Source: Sipunculus nudus
Taxonomy: Eukaryota; Annelida; Sipuncula; Golfingiida; Sipunculidae
DNA: 64,000 nt
NCBI GenBank assembly: GCA_026874595.1
Contig: CM049309.1
Coordinates: forward strand, 67,314,926 to 67,378,925
Direction of reading: 5' to 3'
Shown here: positions 32,901-44,900 of the stretch, piece after piece
Numbering within the stretch: the stretch's first letter is position 1
Layout of the letters: each line of letters begins with the position of its first letter
Position numbers and translations under genes: made by a program
Notes under the pieces: generated by a model
Seen by the model: the letters and a program-made list of their open reading frames with translations, nothing else
Told to the model about the DNA's origin: nothing
Database searches by the model: none

Positions 32901-35900
32901 AAAGGCGTGCTTGCCTAAAAACAAAGGGACATGGCCAAAAAATTGCGGCATTGCCGCAATGCCGCGCTCTAGGAGCAACACTGGTAAACTGTACAAAAAA
33001 TATAAAAATTAAGAGAAAACGTACATAGAATAAACTTGCAATCAGTTTTCCAATCGTTTATGTTCCCATTTAAATGTGTGAGAAGTTCTGTAACCTGATC
33101 TCCACTCTGTAATGTTTAATTCTGGAACCCAGTTTTACTTCCTGGTATTTAAACTAGTAATTAGGTCTTCAATCAAATATCCCCATCTTGATGTTTAAAC
33201 CTGTAACCTGGGAAAATCATGTGAACAAAAGGAAGTCTGACCAAATCTAGTGATGCCTTAGAGCTAGCCCCTGGGTACCCAGCTTATGCTTACAATAATT
33301 TCTGTATTCCATGCTTGGTAAACACTTGTAATGGGTATTGTAATATCAACTTCCATCTCCTATGTTTTCACCTGTAATATGTTATGTTGTCCCATTTACC
33401 ATCCCTGATGTTTATCTCCTAATAATTTCTGTTAACATCTGTCCCCTCCCTGGTAGGTACCTAGAGTTGTAATATTTTCTGTATTCCCTTTTCCCCTCCA
33501 TGGTATTTATGCTTGTAATAAGTTCTGTATTCCCTTTTCCCCTCCATGGTATTTATGCTTGTAATAAGTTCTGTATTCCCTTTTCCCCTCCCTGGTAGTT
33601 ACATTTGCAATCAGTTATGTATTCCCTATTACCCTTAGTTTGTATTCCCTTTTCACCTCTGTGGTACTTACGCTTGTAATAAGTTCTGTATTCCCATTTC
33701 CCCTCCCTGGTTACCACCTGCAGCCTGCATCATGTTTGCCATCCTGAAATAAAACAAGTACTGTTTATTTCTGTTATCTTATCACGTTAACCTCCACTGA
33801 AATCTCTTTGTAAATTCTGTAATATTTAAACATGAATCAGCGAGCAAAAAAAGAGCTTTGAAAACAGAACATGGTATCTTTGGCATCTGCAGCTGACTAT
33901 AGCTAAACCAAGGCCAGGGACAGAGTCTGAGTGCAGCGTTTAATGGAGGTTTTGAGTATTTTGACTTTAGAGGAAACTTCTTAAAGGGTTCGGCTATAAA
34001 TAGACATGCAGCCATAAATTTGGAAACTACGGCAAAACCACATGACATTACAGTTGTCCAGCCATCCTAACCATACTAATGTCAGCCATCCTAACCCTAT
34101 GACATTTATCTTTGTTATGAACCTATGTTTCGTAAATGACTAATTATTAAGCATTCCACTCTGACATGTTAAGATTACTGATTTGCTCTTTGAAGAGTAT
34201 CACACTTTTGATATTTTATCACATGAAAATCACTTACATGCTTTGTGTTTGTGGATTTGACATCATCTGGGTCGCCTAAAATAAAAAAAAAATTATAAAT
34301 ATTAACTTACAAGTAAACTACTAGTATCTGAGATCTGAGTGGTCCTCTCCTACTAACATTTTTTTATATGATAAATATTTTGCTACTCACTTGAAAATAG
34401 CCAATATTTTAAAGTAAGATATTCATAATTTGAGCTCTAAATGGTTTAAACCGAAGATGACAAACTTTGTAAAATAAGTATAAGTGACAAATCCTTTCTC
34501 ATTCAATTTCATTTAAGTATCAAATTAAATTAAACTGTGGACAAGTTTGCTTAGATTTTATTGCTTTTTATTTCTTTTATATAAACATATTTTTTTTTCA
34601 TAATCCTTTGCCGAGTGTCTACTGGTCCTCTATACTTTCCATGTTCATAAGTGCTGGGTTGTTGAGGAAACTAGAGAAGTCCATCCTGCCCAGATTAAAG
34701 CCTCCCATGCCACCAGGCATGCCACCTAGTGGATCACCCTGAAACCAAACATAGCCATACAGAAACAAGGCACACATGCTTATGACATTCTAATACTAAC
34801 TGCTGTAAACATTCTTAATCTCATGTAATGTTACCTACTGTGATACTTTATACACAATATGAGTCATGATACAATTTACACATGGTATATTTCAATTTAG
34901 ATTCTGAACCAACCTTTCTCTTGTTCTCAAAAGGAATGCCAAACTTCCTCTCACAGATATATTCCCAAATCATTAATAAAATGCTGTTTGCCATTACACT
35001 GTCTGTGGCCTTCAGGAAAGATCATCATGCATAAAAAAACTTTTGTTTTTTAATCATGTGCACTAATCCAATCTGATGCCATACAGTGCACAGGTCGGCA
35101 TGGTTGTTTTGTGGGGCCTTCAAAGTCCAGTTCTGGACTGACTCAGTCGCAACCAACAACTAGCAATGGGTGATAAAGGTGGTCTCATGACAGTTGTAAG
35201 GCTATACCATGACCACATTTGATTGGTTGCTTGATTATCATTAGCAGTCTTACTCTGGTTGTAAGTCAAGTCGCAACAAGTTGCATGAGAATTGCAGGTG
35301 GTCACTGTTCATGCAACAGGCTTATCCCAATGTGATGGCCACTGATTTTATGCCAAAAAGTTTCAGGAAGTCACCATGACTGTCTGTTTTGTGATTAATT
35401 GTGGTCGCAGGTGATCATAACACAAGTGTGACTAGGCCCTGATAATCTTATCAGTTCATTTAAAAATGCAAATCTATTTTAGATAAATGAATCAATCACT
35501 CACTTGTGAATATCTGAAGAGATACAAAAATCAAATTAAGCAATTATTATTGCTTCAAACCAAAAGATACCATGTAATACTCACCCCTGGACTTGCTTCT
35601 CTTAACTTCTGCTCTGACACGGCTAAGTTGTTTTTATAGCTCTGGTTGTCTGGATCCAACTTCAATGCCTTTTCATAACATTCTTTGGCTTCTCGATGGT
35701 TGTTCATCAGACCACAGGCAATGCTGAAACAAACAGAATATGACATAACTGTGGATGAAAGAGCAAGCAGGAGCATCCATTTTACCAGGAGTGCACCTCA
35801 GTAATGTGTATATAGAGGGGAGGCAATTATTGATTAACCCTTGTCCAGAGCATTTTTGGGTTAATCATAGTTTAACATTTATATTCAATCCTGATATTCA

Positions 35901-38900
35901 TCTGTCAAACAGACAAAACTAGAACAAGAGCACCACAAATGGTGCATAATATGCCAGACACATATCTTGTGACCTCTGACCTTATTAAATATTCTTTAAT
36001 TTTGCTGAGAATGTTATTCTGGTGAGAAACTGTATTGCTGAATATTCATAATGGGTTTAATGAAAATCCATAAGATTTGTGGTATGTCATCACGGTGCCA
36101 CCAAAGTCTAGTGACCATTGACCTCATTAAATACGCATGGATTATGCTGGAAATCAAACTTAGGTGAGATTTTATATTGATTAATATTTCTGTTGAGTTT
36201 TATCAAAATCCATCATATTTCTGGTAAGTTATCGCTAAGATAATTTAATTATCTATTGGTAAGTAGTTATGGTGAGTTTTGTGAAAATCCATCTAAGTTA
36301 TCGCAGCGACACTAAAAGTTAACACACCCCATAATCTTAATCAACACAAAAAATATATGTAACATTTCATGAAACCTTTTAATTAGACACACAGTATTGT
36401 GATCTTGAAGACTTAAACAATTTAATGGATTTTTCCTTGAGTGTAACCCTAAAAATGTCCATCTGTCACTAAATGTTTAAACTAAAAGTTAAGAAACTGG
36501 TCACATGTGAATTAGAATTTTTGTCTTACCCTTTCCTTCCATATGCTTTGCTGTAATTTGGATCAATTTGTATGGCTTTGTCACAGTCGTGGACTGCATC
36601 TTCATGCTGATTTAACTTACTGTAGGCAGCAGCTCTGTACAAAGGGAACAAAACTGTGTAAATCATAATGCATGATGTTAGATACAATACAAATCACCTG
36701 AAATACCTATAAAATAATCATTTCTGATGTTACATAACTATTCTTCTACACAGGATATACAATTTTTTGTATCATATGATATTTAAACAGCATAAAAAAC
36801 AAAGAGTGATCCTTCATTTCCCAAACTGCAACATATTCATATCGTCAATAATTATACATGTCAACTTGTTAATTTGTTAAAAGTAAAAGAATTAATACAC
36901 ATTTGTACCAAAATTCATACTTAATCATTTAGGAAGTATTTGAAAAAGAAATATATCATATATGAAATATTATATTTATCAAATAGGAAATATTATCTAG
37001 GATATTCCAAAATGTTCCCCTCATCATGTTCTAAACTACAGACGAGAGGAAAGGAAGAAGTGAAAACCAGTGAAAACCATTATTTTAAAGGTCAGTACCT
37101 GTTACAATAGTATACTGCATTGCTTCCATCACAGGCAATAGCTTTAGAGTAGCACTCAACAGCTTCATGGTATTTGTCTTGTTTCATTAAATCATTTCCT
37201 GTAAAAATGAAACGTTTGAAAAACTCTGATCATTTTACTAAATGACAAAATCAGACATATGGTCAATGAAAATACAATGATAATAAAAGGTTTTTGTCTG
37301 ATAAATTTAAGCATAAAATTAAATATGATGCATCTCTGAGCATTTTAGATTATTATTTTCTTATTGAAGTCACATGTAATGAACTCAGCCAGGTACTCAG
37401 GCATTTATATATAAGGAAACTGCCACCATACCTTGAAAATAATTTCAAGGAGACATTATTTAATTTAGTCCATTTTAGAACTCTTTTAGGGAATTCGTGA
37501 CATAGCACTAAGTGGCAACATCTCCAAGGACCTGGTCTTCATTTGCAAAATAAAATTGATCCCCAAAAGATGGGATTGGTGAATCTACAGAACAATGAAT
37601 CTCTTTTGAGGGGCCTACCTTTTTGTTTTTCTTTCTCTGCTTCTTCTTTATTTGCTGGTGAGACATCAGGGACAGCGCTGGTGGTCTCTGACACTGACCG
37701 AGTCTATAATGTTAACATATGACATATCAGATCATCAGGCATCTTTTATTCATATCAATTTATGTTCAACTTAAGATTAAAAATATAAAAAAAAACTAGG
37801 GACCGAGGGGCCTCGACGCTCAGCTGTATTTGTCTATAAGGTTATTTTGAAGAAATTTTTTAGAATAACAGTCCTGTGACTTTCACCTTTGACCTCTGGA
37901 TCCTGAAAATCAATATGTTTCTTACCTAAGTTGTGGGTCATTAATAGATAACGTTTGAAGCCAATCTATCTAGCCAAAGCAGAATTATCATCCATGAACT
38001 AATTTGTGAATGGATGGGCCCTGTGACTTTGACCTTTGACGCTATGACCCCAAATCGAAAAGAATCTTCCCCTATTGGCAGGTGAGTCATATCTTGAAGA
38101 TGGCTTGTTTGTGATGTTGAGTTTGGCTTAAAATGCATACATATTCCTTTTAAAGAAATGGGTCTGTTGACCTTGACCTTTGGACACCAAAATTGACAAG
38201 GCTCTTTCTTTAGTTGTGAGCCATAAATAAGCTAAGTTTGAAACCAACATGTCAAACTATACTCGAGATATCATCTGGAAACAAATTTGTTAGCAGATGG
38301 CCCCTGTGACCTTGACCTTTGACCTTGTGACCCCAAATTCATTAGCTTTCCCCATACTGGCAAGTCAGCTGAATGTGCAAGATGAAAAGTTTGGGATGAA
38401 AAGCTTAGCTTAAAAATGAAGCCATAACCTTTTAAATACAGTGAAACCTCATTGTGTCAAAGTTGAAGGGACCCTCAGAAAACTTCGACATATCCAAGGT
38501 TCGACACAAGCGGGTTTTATTTGGTAGTTATTTAACTAGAGTTTTCCGGAATATCGAATTGGTAACTTCGACATAAGTGGGGTATTCGACTTAAGCGAGT
38601 TCGACGCAACGACGTTTCACTGTACATATGTCTTGTGACCTTGACATTTGACCTCCTAAACAACAAGGGACCACTGGGTCACATCGCTCAGCTGAATTTT
38701 GGAAAATATTAGTAACTGCAAAATATTTTTATTACTTTTGGTTTTTAATGTATATTTTCATCAGAAAAGCTATGAGAAAATGGCCCTGCTAAAATGAAAC
38801 TCCGTAAATTATAGAATAATGGACATGAGCTAAACCATTTAGTGATGCACCAAGGGAACAAACAGGCCTACGGTAAGTGTTATACAAATAAAGTAACATT

Positions 38901-41900
38901 TCATAAAAAAATATTGTGTGAAGGTAATTAAGTTTTCAAAAGTTAAATATATGGCCATACGAGTTAAAAATTAATCTAACAAAGTTTGACCAATATTCCT
39001 TATTTTAATACTAAGTTAACAGTGTTATTCACACCTAGGCCCTGCCAACTTTAAGAGATAAGAATGAAATGCTACAAAGTATTTATATCTTCTTAAATCT
39101 TGTCAGTAAGCACTAACATTAGATCCTAATATTTTATCACATTTGAATATTAGGATTAAATTCCTGAATTTTTTTTCTTTAAAACAATCAAAATTGTCTA
39201 AGTTCCATCAAAAAGAATTAAATTAACATTAAAATTATATGATTCATCTTGTTTATTATTCCTGTGTATTGAAGGGGTGGGTGGGGGAAGGGGTCTCTGT
39301 TGTTACTGCTCATTGCTGTAAAAAATGTTAATTTTAAGATTCATCTAGTTCATAGTACAGGTCTGTCAACAGAATGGGGGGGGGGGGGGGGGGGGGGGGG
39401 GGAGCTGGGGTTGCCAGAGAAAAAGGCTCCCTGTGGTATGGTATGCAGACAGCCTGATCAAGCTCAACTCAGTGGAGAGAGCTGCACTGAATGACCTACA
39501 GTCACCAAAGTGGACTGCTTGACAATGTAAGGGAATACAACAAGAGCCTCCAAAATAAGTTCAATTACTAGCCTAATTTTGCAGCTTTTATTTTCAAATT
39601 TCAGATTTTAACAGATTAAATCCTTATGTGCACATGCTGTGAAAATTAAATCCACAGTACTTACATGAAAAAAACATGCTGTGGCCAAAGTTGGGCTAAA
39701 TTTAAGGTACCAATTTTTATTTTTGCTAATATTTTAAAAAATTTAAAAGATTTTGATCTAATTTTGGGTATACAATTAAATTTTGATTAATTAAAGTTAT
39801 ATTACTGGAAAAAAGTCCTTAGCTTTAACACGTTTTGTGTTAGGCGATCAAATATCTTTCCTGATTTTTTTACAAAGTGCATTATGTTTGGGCCCATAAC
39901 TTTTTAAAATTAAATAATACTGACTTAATTTCTGGCATGTACATAGGAACTATATAGAGGAAAATTTATGGTAAATATGAAGAAAACCAGATGAGTGGTT
40001 TTGATATTAGGCAGTCCTGAAGTGTGAAAATAGATTTCTATTAAAAAATTGAGGATTTTCCTTAATATCTCGAAGGAACGAAGTCCTATTGAACCAATTT
40101 TTTGCAGGGTAGGAGATTTTGGGGACATCTAACTGTATGCCGAATTTCAGATTTATAGGTCCAATGGTGTCGAAACGTGCCAGTCTTACGGATGACATAT
40201 GGACGGACGGACAGACAGACAGACGGACGGACGACGGACAATGGACCACGACTATAGCTCAGATGACTTATAATCAGCTGAGCTAAAAATCTAACAGGTT
40301 CTTTCTTTAGTGATAGGCCATTTATAAGTCCTGTTTGAAATCCATATGTCAATCCAACCTAGAATTATCAACTGGAAACAAATCTGTGGATATAAATGGA
40401 TGGACAGACAAACAGATGAACAGACAGACAGACAAAGTGATTACTATAGGACATCCAATTGTGATCAATAAAGACACCAGGTTTTGGGACACTAGATGAA
40501 ATCACAGCTGAGAAACAGACATGGAGGTTGTCATTTTATAGTAAAAAAAAAATAGAAAAGTATTCGTAAAAATATGAAAAAAATACTGGTGGGGCCGCCC
40601 CTTTTCGGGAACTGACAAAACTAGTCATGGTCAATATTCAAGGCAAGTTTCATGGCAATACATGCATTAATTATCAAGATATTGGCGGTTTTGTATCAAT
40701 TTTTTTTATTATTCTTTGGGGTACTTACAAGCCCAATAACTCAGAGGATATAGGTTGCAGTGACCTTATTCAGGTTTTCAAGGAGATTTTTTATTGACCT
40801 CCTTGGATGTTCACTAAGAAATTTCTATGACTAGCAGTTACGATTGGTGCCCTGCTAATGGACAACTGGACAGCCAGATGGAAGACGGACAAAGCGCCAT
40901 TCCTATACCTCAGTTGACTTAACAGTCAGCTGAGCTAATAAAAACTTGAAGTGTCAGAACGACACGAATGCCCCCGCCTGGGGCAAATTAGACACATTTG
41001 TTAAATTTTGTAAAAATTTTTTAAGTTCAGGAGGTGTCATATGGTCAAAAGAAGGTCAACAAGGGCAAAATGCAAACTCGATCTATAACTGGTCATTATC
41101 AAGCAACACACCAAAAATGAGGCCAGTATCTGCAGGCATTGTGAAAAAAAATCCATACGTGCATTTTCATAAAAATTTTTGAAATTTTCTATGTTCAGGA
41201 TCTGTCATATGGTCAAAAATAAGTCAACTCGGACGAAACGGGAACTCGATCTGTAAGTGGTCATCATGTGCCAACAGACCAAACATTAAGCTAGTATCTG
41301 TAAGCATTGCATTGCAAAACTAGAATATTAGCAAAAGCTGATAATCAGTTATAAATTTAAATTGGAGAGGTATGTACCATGTTTCATAACAATCCACCAA
41401 ATGCTTCCTGAGAAATAAGCTCCTAAGTTTTTAGCTCAGCTGACTATAAGTCATCTGAGCTATAGTCGTGGTCCATTGTCCGTCGTCCGTCCGTCTGTCC
41501 GTCCGTCCGTCCGTCCGTCCGTCCGTCCGTCCGTCCGTCCGTCCGTCCGTCCGTCCGTAGATGTGGCACGTTTTGAAACCGTAAGACCTAGGAATCCAAA
41601 ATTCAGCATAATGTTAGATGTCCCCAAGATCTCCTACCAAGCCAAAAACTGGGTCTTTGAGACTTCATTCCTTTGAGAAATTAAGGAAAAACCTCAATTT
41701 TTTATTAAAAACCTATTTTCACACTTTAGGACTGCCTAATATCAAAACCACTCATCTGTTTTTCCTCATATTTCCTATAAATAATCCCCTATATAATTCC
41801 TATGTACATGCCAGAAATTAGGTCTGTATTATTTAATTTAAAAAAGTTATGGGCCCAAACATAATGCATTTTTTAAATAATCAGGAAAGAAATTTTATCA

Positions 41901-44900
41901 CTTGACACAAAACTTGTTAAAGCTAAGCACTTTTTTTCCAGTAATATTACTTTTATTAATCAAAATTAAATTGTATACCCAAAATTAGATCAAAATCTTT
42001 TAAATTTTTAAAAATATTAGCAAAAATAAAAAATTGGTACCTTAAATTTTGCCCAACTTTGACCATGGCACGTTTTTTTGCTGTAACTGCTGTGGATTTA
42101 ATTTTCACAGCATGTTTTTGTTAGCATTTCAACTGTTAACACCAAAAATTTGAAACCAGTTGATCAAAAACTGTAGATTTTATTCAAGTTTTCAAGCACC
42201 ATGTCACATATTGCTAGTGTTATGCAGTTTGCTAGAGCTCAGCTCCCGAGCTTCAGCTCTAAGTTCCTTAAATTTGGCATACAGTTAGATTTCTCCAAAA
42301 TCCCCTACCATGCCAAGAATTTGGTCACTAGGACTTAATTCCTTCGAGATATCAATGAAAAACTTAATTTTTCCATTAAAAACCCAATGTTACACTTTAA
42401 GACTGCCTAATATCAAAACCACTGATCTGACTTTGATCATATATAATATACATATTTTTCTATACATTCACTATGCACATGCCAGAAATGATGTCAGTAT
42501 TGTGTATTTTTTTTAAGTTATGGGCCCAAACATAATGCACTTTGTAAAAAATCAAGAAATATATTTACTCCCTTAACAAGGGCATTGCTGAAGCTAGAGA
42601 TCTTTTTTGTCAGGGATGTAACATTATTTAATCAAGATTCAATTGAATACCCAAAATTAGTTCTGAATTTTTCAAATTTTATAAGTTATTAGTATAAATA
42701 TAAAATTAGTACCTTAAATTTTGCCCAACTGTGACCATGGCACGTTTGTTTCCCGTGAGCACTGTTGATATAATTTTCATCTCATGCACACATAAGGATT
42801 TCAGCTTTTTAGTTTAGAAAGCTGAAAGAAATTTGCCAAATATTGTAGCTTTTATTAATGTTTTTTATGAGACCCTGTCAGACTTTGGCTCTCTCCAGCC
42901 CCTCTTGAGTCACCTGTATGTTGACCTTGTTGACCTTTCATCAAATTATGCACGCTTGAGGGGAGAATCCAGGCAGCTGATGGCCAGCCACAGTTGATCC
43001 AGGTGTTCAACCCAACTCATCTAGTAGTTTAAACCAACAACATAACAATAAACAATAAATTAATAAATTTTTATTGGTTTTTAATAACAAATTAAAGAAA
43101 AATAGAAAAGGAATTTGTTAGTTTATAATAACAGGAAATTAACTTGCAGTTACTGATGATATAAGAATCTTGTATCGATGGGTAGAATGTCACATATTCC
43201 AAATAACACCATGCAGTCACGTATGGCATTTTTCAGTTCATTTTTAATGATAAAGAAGTAAATCATATTATTCATTACTAATCATTAAGGATTATATGAA
43301 GGAAATTAATGATAGACAAAGATGCAGTTGATAATATTAATCTAGATTCCTACTGTGTCTAGTGTGTACATTGATGTGAAATTAGTCCAAAATGAATTCT
43401 TACAGTTATTTTTTAATATAAATAAAAGCCATAAAACCAGGTACTTATGATCATTATTTAAATGTGTGAATTTTGTATATCCTGGATTCTCAACATCATT
43501 GTTTGGTGAAAACTGAATAAATACCAGACATGGTGCGAATACTTTGTAATTGTATTTAAATACGAATATGATAATGTGTTCCATTATAAAATTTCTTGCA
43601 TAAAGAATGGGAATTCAGGTAAAAATGAAAGTATATGAATACTCGTGCAAATACTTTCAAAATGTATTCATGAATGCATTCATGAATATATTCTTTAATA
43701 TTATTTTAATAATCATATCAATTATATTTCATTTTGAAAAAATCATATGATTCTCTTATTATTTTTAATAAAAATTATATTTGGGACAATATTTGTAATT
43801 TTTTTAATAAATAGTTAAACTCTTATATTATATGTTCTGCTTATAAGTTATATGGCCAAGTCAAAATCTGTGTGACAGTAGTACTCCATTTGTTAATAAA
43901 ATAAATGAAATCAATCCTCTTCCCTGTCTCCAAAGGTACTATCAAAATCATACATAAGCTAAACAACAACAACTCATAATACAGCTTATATTTATTACCA
44001 CACAAAACCAGCATGTGCCTCATTTCTAAATAATATTTTTTTATCATATATAACAGCTGAGCGTCGTGACCCATAGGTCCCTTGTTTCTATACTAAGCTC
44101 TGTGACCTTGAAAAGTAGGTAAAGATCACCCATCTTTGAACTTGACCAAAATTTTGTAAATATCACGCATTAGCACTGAAGAAATTAAGTTCCTGTGTTG
44201 AATACCTTTGCAGATATCCTGCACAAAAGGCAAAAATTGAAAAATCTGATAAAAATTCATTAAAAAATCAGAAATTGTAGGTGGTGCCACCAAAATTGTG
44301 CAGCACGCACAGACCATCATTCCAAATGATCATAGTAAGTTTTGTGAAAATCCACACAATGGTTCCTGAGATATAAGCTTCTGAGTGTTTTTGTATAATC
44401 AGCTCTAAAACAAAGAAAAATAGGTCAAGGTCACCCATCTTTGCATTTGACCAAAATTTTGTTGATATACATCTTCACTGATGAAATAAAATTCCAACGG
44501 TGAATCCTTTTAGAGATATCCCGCTCACAAGGCCAAAATTGAAAAATCCAATAAAAATGGATTAAAAAATCAGAAATAGCAGGTGGCACCACCAAAATTG
44601 TGCAGCACGTACAGACCATCAGTCCCAATGATCATAGTAATTTTTGTGAAAATCCACACAATGGTTCCCGAGATATAAGCTTCTGAGTATTTTTCTATAA
44701 TCAGCTCTAAAATGTAGAAAAATGGGTCAAGGTCACCCATCTTCGAACTTGACTGAGATTTTATCGATATACATCTTCACTAATGAAATAAAATTCTAAC
44801 TGTGAATCCTTTTAGAGAAATCCTGCTCACAAGGTAAAAGTTAACAGACGCGGACGGACGGACGTCAGACGGACAGACAGACAGACTGACTGCAAGATGG

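Larger units (their letters stand above)
28298..32983. mobile_element. 4.7-kb non-autonomous DNA transposon with hAT-like ends
   Basis: Left end CAGTGTTGCTCCTAGG-CATG; the right end read in reverse gives CAGTGTTGCTCCTAGA-GCGC, followed by a GTCCCTTTG block that also has an inverted partner at the left (AAAGGGACAT). GTAAAC lies directly outside both ends (28292-28297 and 32984-32989). The CAGTG start fits hAT families, although those usually duplicate 8 bp. No transposase frame was seen. It sits in SGT intron 9 and holds the 22-bp and 177-bp arrays. Confidence 0.7.
37795..40934 (+). mobile_element. Helentron-like element (outer copy)
   Basis: Starts ACTAGGGACCGAGGGGCCTC-GACGCTCAGCTG, the worn 5' motif of the family, and ends at CAGTCAGCTGAGCTAA next to ACGGAC-type microsatellite. 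A second member (38661-40286) is inserted in it: sequence before the insert (GACCTCCTAAA) joins sensibly to sequence after it (AATCTAACAGGTTCTTTCTTTAGT), which resembles another outer block (CTCTTTCTTTAGTTGTGAGCC). Its body holds the nuclear-receptor half-site repeats at 37870-38650. No Rep/helicase frame. Confidence 0.55.

Noticed and set aside
33715-33743. Short version of SGT exon 9 ending at the GT after GCAGGTG
   Set aside because: It leaves one base and puts exon 10 out of frame with an immediate stop; reading on to the GTAAGT at 33671 gives the family LLQA|GQQ junction.
37294-37500. 68-codon + strand frame possibly derived from a retroelement
   Set aside because: No reverse transcriptase or integrase motif. 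It overlaps a short SGT intron.
41476-41676. Open frame with RPSVRPSV repeats (also near 40086-40352 and 49857-50213)
   Set aside because: A product of the (CCGT)n/(GGAC)n microsatellite of the Helentron-like family, present in several copies and without family resemblance.
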